Made by a program: the position numbers and the translations under genes. Of a DNA stretch of 64,000 nucleotides, positions 36,434 through 45,353 are shown one piece after another (positions within the stretch are counted from its first letter, which is position 1; the number at the start of each line of letters is the position of its first letter). The stretch comes from Chloroflexota bacterium. GTDB taxonomy: Bacteria; Chloroflexota; UBA11872; VXOZ01. The stretch covers positions 62,001 through 126,000 of the forward strand of contig CATQHC010000008.1 in NCBI GenBank assembly GCA_958295775.1, read 5' to 3'. The notes beneath the pieces were generated by a model, which saw only the letters and a list, made by a program, of their open reading frames with translations, did not search any database and had not been told where the DNA came from.

Positions 36434-36828
36434 CGTAGGAGGCTCTCCCTCTCTTCGATTAGTCAAGGCTTCCCACTGAAGCATGTCACCAAACGTGCGG
36501 CAGGTTGGCGCAGCCAGCGCAACACGCTTTTCAGCCCCTGGCAGTTTGTCCGGGACGCTCGGCAACGACTTCACGATACCACAACGTCTCCGGGCTCCCA
36601 CGCTGTCGCTGCTGTCGCCTCTAACTTCCTGATTTACAACGCTACAGAAGGCATAATGCCCTGCGGCTGCGGGAAGTTCTGACCGAGCGAATCTGGATAA
36701 AATCTTGCTCGCTTAGGATAGTGGCACACCGCGAAGCCAGGCACGGGCAGCGCGGCGCTTGCACGTTCGCATTCCGGCTCCTGCCCTGTGCTACCCTTAA
36801 TCGCGAGAGTATCAAGATTCGCGGAGGC
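36434..36828. other. Divergent intergenic region
   Basis: Between thiI and a membrane-protein gene. An eight-codon open frame (MPCGCGKF, 36656-36682) is too short to support. No stable RNA or repeat is evident. Confidence 0.4.
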
Positions 36829-37740
36829 ATGAAAAACCTGAGCGTTATGGATGACATCTTGCCCGCGTGGCGTACCGCAACGCACTACTTCACGCGCGGC
36901 GTCTCCTTGGTGCACCGCTACCGGAGCACATACCTCGCCTTGACCGCGCTCTACGTTACGCCGGCCCTCCTCGCCGCGGCGTTGACGGCGCTCATCTCAG
37001 AGCCAAATCTATGGGAGCAGGCGCTGCTCTATATGCTGCGTTCCATCACCGTCGTGCTTGGCACGCTGGCGGTTATGGTGATGGTGGCGTATCACGTCCA
37101 AGGACGCGCCCTCAGCCTCGCGCAGGCAAGCCGGATTGGGCTGCGCTGGGTGTTTCGCTATCTTTGGACGAATGCCCATACGAGCCTGATCTTCTGGATA
37201 CCATTCACGGCGCTCGTTTGGTTGCACGCGCGGCAGCAGGATTTCTTGCCGCTTGGGGATGGTCTCCAGCCGCTAGGAGACGTAGTCTGGTGGGCAGCCA
37301 CTGGCGCCGTTGCCCTGGCAATCCACACACGCACCATGCTGGCGCCGTTTCTTGCCGTGCACGGTGATCTGCCCGCCACATTGGCGACTTTCGAATCTTG
37401 GCGGATGAGCGGACGCAGGTTTTGGCTCTGTGTGAGTACCCTCGTGCTCGCGAGCACACCGGTCGCGCTCCCGCTGGGCGTAGTGGGCGGTGGGTTGCTG
37501 CTCGCGCTGCCGACCGGGCCGCGGGCACTGCTGCTGCTCGCATTGCCCGACCTCACCTGGGCTGCAATCCAGCTTATCCGGCCCTTCCTCATCCCCGCAG
37601 TCTACGCGCTTTACAAAGATTTTTGGGGGGAAGGCCATGACAGCCGGGCGCTTGCCGCCCTGGCATCACATCCCCCACTGCTCACGCGCCCGCTCTTGGC
37701 CGTCACCAAGCCGCTCCCGCACCTGGGACGCTGGGAGTGA
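36829..37740 (+). CDS. Polytopic membrane protein, function unknown
   Basis: A 303-residue membrane protein with about six hydrophobic segments between residues 40 and 250 and a cytoplasmic-looking start and end. The last segment is followed by a soluble tail ending KPLPHLGRWE. No signature that I can name is visible. The ATG at 36829 is chosen, with GGAGG unusually close (2 bases) upstream; the frame is open to a GTG at 36721, and an ATG at 36847 is another option. It converges with the aldo/keto reductase gene. Confidence 0.65.
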   Translation: MKNLSVMDDILPAWRTATHYFTRGVSLVHRYRSTYLALTALYVTPALLAAALTALISEPNLWEQALLYMLRSITVVLGTLAVMVMVAYHVQGRALSLAQASRIGLRWVFRYLWTNAHTSLIFWIPFTALVWLHARQQDFLPLGDGLQPLGDVVWWAATGAVALAIHTRTMLAPFLAVHGDLPATLATFESWRMSGRRFWLCVSTLVLASTPVALPLGVVGGGLLLALPTGPRALLLLALPDLTWAAIQLIRPFLIPAVYALYKDFWGEGHDSRALAALASHPPLLTRPLLAVTKPLPHLGRWE

Positions 37741-37773
37741 GCCGCTGCCTCGCGCAACCGCGCCGGTTCGCAC

Positions 37774-38715
37774 TCAGTTTCCTATGGATTCGACAATGTG
37801 CCCGAAGAGTTTCTGCAAGCGCGCATGATCGGCCTCCGGGAGCGTAGGCTCCTCAAGCGCACGCAGATTGTGCTCGAAGTGCGTTAAATTTGCGGTTCCG
37901 CTCAACACCGAGCTCACCGCCGGGTGCATTGCCGTGAATTTATACGCGGCGCTCGGGACGGAGTCCACATTCCCACGTATCAGCCAGTCAAGAGGCTGCC
38001 GGTCCGGCAGGGCATTCGGTGCGACCAAACCACGCTTTTGTAGATCAGCGATGGTCTGCTCCAAACGATCGGTCGTTGCAAGCACGCGCCGCACGGCAAA
38101 CATGATGAATACCCCCACGTTGTGCTCAAGACATTGCGGGTACACCAGGTTGTCGGCGCTTTGATTAAGCATGTTATAGCCGACCATGGCGGTAGCAAAG
38201 TGGTTGTCCGCCAGCGCCATCTGCAGCATTTCATGCGCCCCGTCCTCGCCGTATTGTTCGGTGATTCCAATCCAGCGGCATTTGCCTTGATCCCGCAACT
38301 TCAGCACCGCCGGCAGGAGGCGCTCCATGACGGCGTGATACCGTTGTGGACGTACACCGTGAAATTGGAGTACTTCAACGAAGTCCGTCTGCAAGCGGGT
38401 GAGACTGCGCTCCACGGATTCCACTACGTCCGCCGGTGTGACGACTTCATCATCACGTTCCGGGGTGAATTTCGTAGCCAAGTAATAGCGATCCCGCGGC
38501 ACGCCCTGGAGCGCCCGCCCCAGGATGGCCTCGCTGTCGCGGTATCCCGCGGCAGTATCGAAGATGTTGACCCCAACCTCGAGCGCCCGTTGGACGAGGC
38601 GGTGAATGTCTGCCTCCGGCACCCCGGACCGTTGCCCAAAGTTACTCGGCCCCCCTGTGCCGACGCCCAGTAACGAAACTTTGAGTCCCGTACGACCCAA
38701 CGTGCGATATAACAT
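37774..38715 (-). CDS. Aldo/keto reductase
   Basis: A 313-residue TIM-barrel NADPH-dependent reductase. The catalytic tetrad is visible: Asp and Tyr in NIFDTAAGYRDSE (about 50-62), Lys in YYLATKFTP (about 81-89) and His in LQFHGVR (about 117-123). These enzymes reduce aldehydes and ketones of sugars and other metabolites. I start at the ATG at 38715 (MLYRTLGRTGL, the family start), preceded by GAGGGGAGA; the frame is open to 38826. A TATAAT at 38756-38761 on the minus strand may be its -10 element. Confidence 0.93.
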   Translation of the reverse strand: MLYRTLGRTGLKVSLLGVGTGGPSNFGQRSGVPEADIHRLVQRALEVGVNIFDTAAGYRDSEAILGRALQGVPRDRYYLATKFTPERDDEVVTPADVVESVERSLTRLQTDFVEVLQFHGVRPQRYHAVMERLLPAVLKLRDQGKCRWIGITEQYGEDGAHEMLQMALADNHFATAMVGYNMLNQSADNLVYPQCLEHNVGVFIMFAVRRVLATTDRLEQTIADLQKRGLVAPNALPDRQPLDWLIRGNVDSVPSAAYKFTAMHPAVSSVLSGTANLTHFEHNLRALEEPTLPEADHARLQKLFGHIVESIGN

Positions 38716-38889
38716 CAGGCATCTCCCCTCTCGACAGCGTAGGTAGTCTGGGCATATTATACGAGAGGGAACGCCAGCCGGGCGCGTGAGACAAGAATTG
38801 GCTGCAGGCGGGGGGCCGAACGGCAAGAGTGACGAGCGCGCCGCTTGCGCACGGTTCGCGCCTAACGCACTTGTGGGGAGACTCTTCGG

Positions 38890-40452
38890 GTGAAACGTCG
38901 AACTTTACTCACATGCTCGCTCGCGGGTCTACTGGCGCCTCTGATATTGGCATGCGGCGATAAACGGACCGGCGGGACAGTGCGCATTCAGATGCCGCTG
39001 CCCGCAGACCTCGATCCGGCAACGTTGCAGACCGACCTTGACGCGCAGCTAGCCGCCCACACCTACAGCGGGCTGGTAATGCTGAACGCCGAGGGCGAAC
39101 CCATTCCCGATTTGGCCCAACGTTGGGCGATTTCCCCTGACGGCCGCACCTATCAATTTCCCCTGCGCCCGGGCCTGCGCTTCCATACCGGAGAACAAAT
39201 CGCCGCCGAACACGTCAAAGACTCCTGGGAGCGTGCGCTGGACCCGGAGATCGAGATGCCGGGTGCGCTCCGGTTGCTCGGCAAGATTGCGGGTGTGGCC
39301 CGTTATCGCAATGGTCTCGCGAGAGACATTAGCGGTATTCGCGTCATCGGTACGCGCAACCTTGAAGTAGAGCTGACTGAGGCCGAACTCACGTTCCCGG
39401 CCAAATTGACGCATCCGCACACGTACGTCCGGTCGCCCACGCAGAGCGCGGACAACAGGCTCCCGGCGGGCAGCGGGCCCTTTGCCGTGACCGATTGGAT
39501 TCCCGGGGAGATGCTAAACCTTGCGCGGAGCGAGGACTTCTACGGCTTTGAACCCCTGCTCGATCGCATCGAAGTCACCGGCGGCGTTGACGCTGAATCT
39601 CTTGATCGCTATGCCCAAGATGAGCTTGACATACTCTATGTCGGCGTGAATGATCTGCCGCTGGTGCTCGACAGGAACAATCCCCTGAACAAAGACCTAC
39701 ATACGTACGATGGTCTTGACATGACATACTTGGCGATGAACAACCGCCTCCCGCCCTTCAATGATGAAGGCGTGCGGCAGGCTTTTGCCTTCGCAATTGA
39801 CCGCGCCGCAATTGTCGAGCAAGTGTTTTCAAACGCCGTGGGCAAGGCTACCTCGCTGCTGCCGCCTGCACTGGCGCGTACCGGTGACGCTGCCACGGCA
39901 GACTTTGATGTTTTCAAGGCGCGGCAGGCGCTGTCCGATTCCCGCTACCGCGACGCAAGCAACCTGCCGGAGGTCACGTTCACCGTGCCCGGTACGCGCG
40001 GTCCTGCGCCCGCGACGGTCTTGGCCTTGATCAACATGGTGCAGCAACATCTCGGAGTAAGCATTCAGATCCAGCGAGAGCCCTGGGCCGCGTTCCTCGC
40101 AAATGTTGAAAGGCGAGACAATCCGTATCAACTATTCCTCTTCACGTGGCATGCCGACTATCCTGATCCACAGTCAGTGCTCGATCCGCTCTTCAGGTCG
40201 AATAGCTTGTCGAACAACAGCGGCTATGTCAATCCGGAAGTGGACAATCTCCTGCTCGCGGCCCGGGGCGAACGCAGCAGCAGCGAGCGTCAGACGACGG
40301 TAGCGGAGATTGAACGGCGCGTCACAGTAGATGCCCCGGTAACGCCGCTTTGGCACAGCAAAACGTACTTGCTCATCAAGCCCCGGCTGCATGACGTCCA
40401 ACTCTCGCCGTCTGCCCGCCCCTGGCTCAACCGTGTGTATCTTGAGTCCTAG
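38890..40452 (+). CDS. ABC transporter substrate-binding lipoprotein (family 5)
   Basis: A 520-residue solute-binding protein of the oligopeptide/nickel type (SBP_bac_5). The N-terminus KRRTLLTCSLAGLLAPLILAC has a type II signal with the lipid-modified cysteine near residue 22. The mature part has the family layout, with GLVMLNAEGEPIPDLAQRW near 57-75 and AFAIDRAAIVEQVF near 300-313. Homologues deliver peptides or other solutes to a DppBCDF-type permease, but no permease or ATPase gene adjoins. The GTG start follows GGGGAG at 9 bases. Confidence 0.92.
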   Translation: MKRRTLLTCSLAGLLAPLILACGDKRTGGTVRIQMPLPADLDPATLQTDLDAQLAAHTYSGLVMLNAEGEPIPDLAQRWAISPDGRTYQFPLRPGLRFHTGEQIAAEHVKDSWERALDPEIEMPGALRLLGKIAGVARYRNGLARDISGIRVIGTRNLEVELTEAELTFPAKLTHPHTYVRSPTQSADNRLPAGSGPFAVTDWIPGEMLNLARSEDFYGFEPLLDRIEVTGGVDAESLDRYAQDELDILYVGVNDLPLVLDRNNPLNKDLHTYDGLDMTYLAMNNRLPPFNDEGVRQAFAFAIDRAAIVEQVFSNAVGKATSLLPPALARTGDAATADFDVFKARQALSDSRYRDASNLPEVTFTVPGTRGPAPATVLALINMVQQHLGVSIQIQREPWAAFLANVERRDNPYQLFLFTWHADYPDPQSVLDPLFRSNSLSNNSGYVNPEVDNLLLAARGERSSSERQTTVAEIERRVTVDAPVTPLWHSKTYLLIKPRLHDVQLSPSARPWLNRVYLES

Positions 40453-40579
40453 CCTCATTTGTATTGACATTGTTGCAATTCGACCGCAACGGCTCTCGGT
40501 CCGCCCGCAATTTGAGTTGAGAGTGCGCGTGTGCAGCAAGAACCGACAAAAAACCGCGGATTTTTCGTCTCGTAACCCC

Positions 40580-40608
40580 TTGCATGCGCGCGCTAGGCAT
40601 GGTATTCT
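40580..40608 (+). promoter_or_regulatory. Promoter of the riboswitch RNA
   Basis: TTGCAT (40580-40585) and TATTCT (40603-40608) with a 17-base spacer. Transcription would begin near 40615, about a dozen bases before the first riboswitch stem. Confidence 0.65.
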
Positions 40609-40626
40609 GGTTGCAACGTAGAAGTG

Positions 40627-40730
40627 CGCCAAATCCAATACTGGAGCGGGGGACCCGCCAAGCGGGGTGAACCGCGATTACGCGGAGGGTGACTCTTTCC
40701 ACCCTAACCCGACAGCTAACCTCGTAGGCG
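40627..40730 (+). ncRNA. c-di-AMP riboswitch (ydaO/yuaA type)
   Basis: The sequence carries the conserved ydaO blocks in order: GGAGCGGGGGACCC, GGGGTGAA, AGGGTGAC, an ACCCTAACCC segment, and GACAGCTAACCTCGTAGGC. The closing P1 stem pairs CGCC (40627-40630) with GGCG (40727-40730). This class (RF00379) binds cyclic di-AMP and usually turns off cell-wall, potassium or osmolyte genes by termination. An intrinsic terminator begins right after it. No recognisable gene follows within the transcript, so its target is open. Confidence 0.87.
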
Positions 40731-40734
40731 ATAG

Positions 40735-40772
40735 AAAGAGCTATTGGCTGACCATGCCAAGGGGCTCTTTTT
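40735..40772 (+). terminator. Riboswitch expression-platform terminator
   Basis: AAAGAGC (40735-40741) pairs with GCTCTTT (40764-40770), with an inner TTGGC/GCCAA stem, followed by a run of Ts. It starts 5 bases after the riboswitch P1 stem, the usual place for ligand-controlled termination. Confidence 0.75.
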
Positions 40773-40780
40773 GTTGTTAA

Positions 40781-40906
40781 ATGGACGTACTCGCCCTTCA
40801 ATTCTCCCAATTTGCTTCGGCGATTCCTTCCCATCTTTGCCCACGGTTGGGCGGGGGCAGCGCCTTAGTGATATCCCGTCTCCTATCCGACAAGAGCGTC
40901 CTATGA
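40781..40906 (+). CDS. Possible 41-residue small protein behind the riboswitch
   Basis: An ATG at 40781 opens a 41-codon frame (MDVLALQFSQFASAIPSHLC at the start, ISRLLSDKSVL at the end) that closes with TGA at 40904-40906. It is the only forward frame between the riboswitch terminator and the next terminator. There is no Shine-Dalgarno sequence and no homology I recognise, so it may be chance. Confidence 0.25.
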   Translation: MDVLALQFSQFASAIPSHLCPRLGGGSALVISRLLSDKSVL

Positions 40907-40945
40907 CTATGCTACTTTCCTGAATACTCCTCCTGTTCGCACCAC

Positions 40946-40984
40946 CCCACACCGGCCCTTCCCCCCAAGGGCCGGTGTGGGTTT
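40946..40984 (+). terminator. Intrinsic terminator before the glycan cluster
   Basis: A perfect 15-bp GC-rich stem (40946-40960 with 40967-40981) closed by six Cs is followed by a short T-run (GTTTAAA). It should isolate the glycan cluster from riboswitch transcription. Confidence 0.65.
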
Positions 40985-41125
40985 AAACGCCTAAGACTGT
41001 CACCGACCTCAGCCTGTCTGTTGCTTGCCGCTTGGCCTCGTGGCCGTGCCAATGCATGGAAGATCACGCCCTCTCCGCGCGCTCTGGCCTAAGCCGCACT
41101 GTGCGGCCAGTGCTCGCGGCTTAAC

Positions 41126-41143
41126 GCTACAATACAGAGCATG
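41126..41143 (+). promoter_or_regulatory. Probable leaderless promoter, -10 TACAAT
   Basis: GCTACAAT at 41126-41133 puts a -10 hexamer exactly 7 bases before the ATG at 41141. No Shine-Dalgarno sequence is present. The geometry is the same as at 8693-8710. Confidence 0.45.
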
Positions 41144-42247
41144 CCAAAGGTTCTTCACATAGTCACGTCGCTTGCGGTTGGCGGCGCGCAAAATCATTTA
41201 AAGACCCTTGTGGCGGGACTCGCAGCGCACGGCTGGCATAGCGACATCGTCTTCTTCAAAGACCCGGCGCTGGTGCCGGAATTCACGCCGCTCGCGGGCA
41301 CCGTACGCCAGGCGCCGCTGCCATACGCGCTCTGGCAAGTGCATCGCATCATCAGAGCCGGCAACTACGCCATCGTCCACACACACCTCCTCAAGGCCGA
41401 CGCTCTGGGAGCACTCGCAGCGGCGCCCGTCTCCATACCTGTGATTAGCACTAAGCATAACGACGAACGCGCACTGCTCAACCCTTTTTTCAGCGTCATC
41501 CACGGCCTGCTGGCTCGCCGCAACGCCCGGACTATCGTCATTTCGCGGCACGTGGGCAGCTTCATGCGCAGCCACGGCCGGGTGCCCCCGGACAGAATTA
41601 CGCACATACCTTACGGCCTATCATGGCCTGGGCAGCTTCCCGCCGCCGCACCTGAAGCAAATCAGAAGCAGCGGCCTCCCCGGTTTGTCAGCATCGGCCG
41701 CCTCGATCCGCAAAAGGGTTATGAGACCCTTCTGCGCGCCACGGCCCTTGTGCTACAGCAAGTTCCCGGGTTCGAGCTGTGGATCGTGGGCGGTACGCAA
41801 CACGGCGGCGAGGCCTATCTCGCCTCGCTGCATTCACTCAGCGCGGAACTCCGCGTCTCCCCACACGTCAAGTTTCTTGGTGTCCGCGCGGACGTCGACC
41901 GCCTGCTCGCCCAAGCTGACGGCTTCGTGCTGGCTTCGCGCTGGGAAGGCTTTGGGCTCGTCTTTCTTGAAGCCATGGCCGCAGGCAAGCCGGTCGTCGC
42001 GACCCGGGTGAGCGCGATACCGGAAGTTGTGGTGGACAACGAGACGGGCCTGCTCGTCCCGCCCAATGATCCTGCCGCCTTGGCAAACGCCCTGCTCGCC
42101 CTTATTCAAGATCCGCAAAGAGCCCAACGGCTGGGTGCGGCCGGTCATGCGCGTGTTCGCGCGCACTTTACCGCAACCACGATGATTGAACGGACTCTGG
42201 CGGTCTATGACGCATGCCGCGGTGTGACTCCAGGAACTTCTCGCTAG
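41141..42247 (+). CDS. Glycosyltransferase family 4
   Basis: A 368-residue GT-B glycosyltransferase and first gene of the surface-glycan cluster. The N-terminal domain opens with VLHIVTSLAVGGAQNHL, the acceptor-side glycine motif. The C-terminal domain has FVSIGRLDPQKGYETLL (about 183-199) and the nucleotide-sugar site ASRWEGFGLVFLEAMAAGKPVVAT (about 266-289) with the family's E-x7-E. It transfers a sugar from a nucleotide donor to a lipid-linked chain at the cytoplasmic face. The donor cannot be read from sequence. Confidence 0.92.
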   Translation: MPKVLHIVTSLAVGGAQNHLKTLVAGLAAHGWHSDIVFFKDPALVPEFTPLAGTVRQAPLPYALWQVHRIIRAGNYAIVHTHLLKADALGALAAAPVSIPVISTKHNDERALLNPFFSVIHGLLARRNARTIVISRHVGSFMRSHGRVPPDRITHIPYGLSWPGQLPAAAPEANQKQRPPRFVSIGRLDPQKGYETLLRATALVLQQVPGFELWIVGGTQHGGEAYLASLHSLSAELRVSPHVKFLGVRADVDRLLAQADGFVLASRWEGFGLVFLEAMAAGKPVVATRVSAIPEVVVDNETGLLVPPNDPAALANALLALIQDPQRAQRLGAAGHARVRAHFTATTMIERTLAVYDACRGVTPGTSR

Positions 42248-42510
42248 AGGTTCACACCGCAGCCGGCGTTGTCCGCGCTGGTGTCGCATTCCGGGCCGGC
42301 AATGCCGCCGGCGCGTGCGGCCCGCGTCAACTGCCCTCACCGCCCTGCCCCTATCGAATCGAACGCCGCCATGTGGTAAGCTAAGGGCTGAAATAGCTGG
42401 GCGCCTGCCCAGACGGCCAGGATTGAATCCCGCCCCGAGCAACGACGAACACCCCTTCAGCACAAAATGCTGTTTTCGCAGAATATTACTGCAACCGCAG
42501 ACCAGTCGCC

Positions 42511-43704
42511 ATGAATCAGCAGCGCGTGCGTGTGCTCCACGTCCTGGAGGCCACCATCGGGGGCACCAAACGCCACGGCTACACGCTGGCCACCGGTCTC
42601 GACAGCACGAAATTCGACGTGACGGTTGCCTGCCCGCTCGTCCGCTCCGAGGCGCAAGGCGACACCTCGTTCGTAGCGGACTTGCGGGACGCGGGAATTC
42701 GCGTGCTGCCGGTACCCATGATTCGCGCCGTGCGTCCGTGGGAAGACGCGCGCGCCGCCGGCATCCTCTATCGTCTAATGCGCCGAGAGCGTTTCGACAT
42801 CATCCATACCCATAGCTCGAAAGCCGGCATTCTCGGTCGAGTCGTGGGACGCGTGGCGACGCCGGCGAAGATAATTCACTCCCCACAAGGATTCTACTTT
42901 CTCGGCAGCGCCGGTAGCGCGCGGCAGTTCTTTCTCAGCCTGGAACGCTTCGCCGGCCGGCTCACCGATCAACTGGTGGCGTTGTCGGCCTCCGAGCGCG
43001 ACGTGGCGATTGCGCACGGCGTGGCTCCCCAGAACCGCGTGACCTTAATTGAAAATGGTGTCGATATCGCTGACATACAGCAACGGGCGCAGGCGGCACC
43101 GGACCGCGCAGCGCTAGGGATCCCGCCGGACGCACCCTTGGTTAGCACACTTGCGCGCTTCATCCCGCAAAAGGCGCCTGAAGACACATTGGCCGTCATA
43201 CAGCGCTTGAGCGCCATGCTGCCAAGTATGCACTTCCTTTGGATCGGTCACGGCGGGGCGGTGGAAAGCACCATCCGCACGCAGGTCGTGGAACTCGGTC
43301 TCGAGAAGCAGGTGCATTTCCTCGGCTATCGCACCGACGCCCTCGGCCTGGTGCGCCTGTCGGACGTGTTTCTCCTCACCTCGCGCTGGGAAGGCATGCC
43401 GTACAGTATTCTCGAGGCGATGGCGTTGGCAAAGCCCATCGTCGCCACCGCCGCAGTAGGCACCAATGACATTCTGGAGCATAATAGAACAGGTATGCTC
43501 GCACCCGTCGGAGACGTAGCTGCGCTGGCAGCGCATGTGCATGCGCTCCTGCTCAATCCAACGGATGCGCACCAATTAGGAACGTGTGCTTTGCACACTG
43601 TAGAAACTCGATTTTCCCAGCAACGGATGCTGGACCTGACCGGGGAGCTCTACATGAACGTGCTGCGCGGTGCGCCAGTGCCGGACCGGGAACTATCAAG
43701 GTGA
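42511..43704 (+). CDS. Glycosyltransferase family 4
   Basis: A 397-residue GT-B enzyme. VLHVLEATIGGTKRHGYTLA (about 8-27) is the N-terminal glycine motif. IIHTHSSKAGILGRVVGR resembles the UDP-sugar WbnK/PglA-like subgroup. The C-terminal site LLTSRWEGMPYSILEAMALAKP (about 285-306) carries the E-x7-E pattern. The stop codon (43702-43704) lies 18 bases before the next start, so the genes are co-transcribed. A 263-base gap separates it from the first glycosyltransferase. Confidence 0.92.
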   Translation: MNQQRVRVLHVLEATIGGTKRHGYTLATGLDSTKFDVTVACPLVRSEAQGDTSFVADLRDAGIRVLPVPMIRAVRPWEDARAAGILYRLMRRERFDIIHTHSSKAGILGRVVGRVATPAKIIHSPQGFYFLGSAGSARQFFLSLERFAGRLTDQLVALSASERDVAIAHGVAPQNRVTLIENGVDIADIQQRAQAAPDRAALGIPPDAPLVSTLARFIPQKAPEDTLAVIQRLSAMLPSMHFLWIGHGGAVESTIRTQVVELGLEKQVHFLGYRTDALGLVRLSDVFLLTSRWEGMPYSILEAMALAKPIVATAAVGTNDILEHNRTGMLAPVGDVAALAAHVHALLLNPTDAHQLGTCALHTVETRFSQQRMLDLTGELYMNVLRGAPVPDRELSR

Positions 43705-43722
43705 TTGGAAGAGGTTTGTACC

Positions 43723-45147
43723 GTGCTTAGGCGCATGCGCTTCAAATTCACCGCTACGATCTTCTCCCTGGACTTGCTCCTCACGCTGGGCGCGCTCTGG
43801 TTGGCGAATTGGCTGCGCCATGAGTACCCAATGGTGCCTTTCGGCAATCCCGGTTTTGCTTCCAGCCAGGTCTTCCTTGCTCCCAGCGTCTTTGTAGGGA
43901 CTCTGGCAATTTGGGCGTTCTTCCTCTGGTATTTCGGAGTCTATGACGAACGGCGTACCCACAGTTTCTTCCTTGAGGTACAGTCGCTGCTCATTGCCGT
44001 AACCGTGGCCACCGTTGTCTTCAGCGCCTTCCTCTTCTTCTACGTTGAGTTCTTCTCCCGCTTGATCGCAGTGTACTTCTACGTCATAAACTTGGCGTTG
44101 CTCATAAACCTGCGGTGGATCTTCCGCCTCGTCCTGCGCACCGTGTTAGCCGACTGGGAGGCCCAGCGGCCCGTGCTCGTTATCGGCACGGGAGAAATCG
44201 CGAAGGAGATCATTAGGTTACTGCGTGAACGGCATTGGATGTTTTTGCAGCCTCTCGGCGTCGTCGGCCTGGATGCCAGCGACAAGCCGGCAGACGACAG
44301 TGTGCGTCTCCTGGGTACGATGGGCGATCTGCCGCGGCTCGTGGCCGACCACCGTGTGGAAGAGGTGATCATTGCCCTCTCGGTGAAGGAACACGAGCAC
44401 ATGGTGGCTGCGGTGGAGCAACTCGCCGCCCTGCCGGTGCGGGTGCGCATTGTGCCCGATCTCTTGGAACTGGTGACGGCGCGGGCGCAAGTTGAAGACC
44501 TGAACGGCATCCCGCTCATTGGCATTCGCGATCCGGCCATCACGGGCTTCGATCGCATAGTAAAACGTGTCTTCGATCTGGTGCTCGCAACCTTGGCCAT
44601 TGTTCTGCTCGCGCCGCTCATGGCTGTCATAGCTCTGGCTACAAAGTTGGATTCTCCGGGAGAGATCATCTTCAAGCAGCGGCGCGTTGGCGAAAATGGG
44701 AGAAACTTCATGATGTGCAAGTTTCGCACCATGGTTGCGGATGCCGAACGCCAGATTGAGGAGAGAATCGCCCGCGGCGCACGCTTAGAAGAGGTCTACA
44801 AACCCCGGCAGGATGCGCGGGTGACGCGGGTTGGCCGCATTTTGCGGCGGACAAGCTTGGACGAGTTGCCCAATCTCTTCAACGTAGTCAGGGGAGAGAT
44901 GAGCTTGGTGGGGCCGCGGCCGGAGCTACCGTGGATGGTGGAACGCTACGAGCCGTGGCAGCGCAAGCGCCTTGCCGTAGCGCCGGGCATGACGGGCTGG
45001 TGGCAAATCAACGGCAGAAGCGATCTCCCGCTGCATCACAACGTGCAATACGACCTGTACTACATTCAAAATTACTCGCCGCTGCTCGATCTGATCATTC
45101 TCTGGCGGACGATCTGGATTGTCTTACGCGGCAAGGGGGCATATTAG
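43723..45147 (+). CDS. Undecaprenyl-phosphate sugar-1-phosphate transferase
   Basis: A 474-residue polyisoprenyl-phosphate sugar transferase (WbaP/WcaJ type), which starts glycan assembly by moving a sugar phosphate from a nucleotide sugar to undecaprenyl phosphate. Four N-terminal membrane helices (about 8-125) precede a CoA-binding-like Rossmann segment (VIGTGEIAKEIIRLL). A hydrophobic hairpin (near 290-310) leads into the catalytic domain with FKQRRVGENGRNF, KFRTMVADAE, RRTSLDELPNLFNV and GPRPELP. I choose the GTG at 43723, with GAAGAGG 7 bases upstream; a TTG lies at 43705. Confidence 0.93.
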   Translation: MLRRMRFKFTATIFSLDLLLTLGALWLANWLRHEYPMVPFGNPGFASSQVFLAPSVFVGTLAIWAFFLWYFGVYDERRTHSFFLEVQSLLIAVTVATVVFSAFLFFYVEFFSRLIAVYFYVINLALLINLRWIFRLVLRTVLADWEAQRPVLVIGTGEIAKEIIRLLRERHWMFLQPLGVVGLDASDKPADDSVRLLGTMGDLPRLVADHRVEEVIIALSVKEHEHMVAAVEQLAALPVRVRIVPDLLELVTARAQVEDLNGIPLIGIRDPAITGFDRIVKRVFDLVLATLAIVLLAPLMAVIALATKLDSPGEIIFKQRRVGENGRNFMMCKFRTMVADAERQIEERIARGARLEEVYKPRQDARVTRVGRILRRTSLDELPNLFNVVRGEMSLVGPRPELPWMVERYEPWQRKRLAVAPGMTGWWQINGRSDLPLHHNVQYDLYYIQNYSPLLDLIILWRTIWIVLRGKGAY

Positions 45148-45353
45148 GGGCATGTCTCGATTTGGCCGCAACGGACTTGGCGAGCGGCACTATCCGCGGA
45201 ACAAGCTGGACCGGGCTGCGGCGCCTGCGCTTCAATCGAAACTGTCGAAAATGGATGCTACACTCTTATCGGGCGCCAAATCGGACACAACGCCCGCATT
45301 CACATTTCGTTCTTCAAGAGAGCCACAAGAAGGAAACATAAACTAGCTATCAA

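Larger units (their letters stand above)
40453..41140. other. Regulatory intergenic region with riboswitch and two terminators
   Basis: This 688-base gap contains, in order on the plus strand, a promoter, a c-di-AMP riboswitch, an intrinsic terminator, a possible 41-codon frame, a second terminator and a likely leaderless promoter for the glycan cluster. Each is listed separately. Confidence 0.75.

Noticed and set aside
36656-36682. Eight-codon frame MPCGCGKF
   Set aside because: Too short to support and without ribosome-binding site.
40716-40952. 78-codon minus-strand frame across the riboswitch
   Set aside because: It is antisense to clear RNA structures and has no homology.
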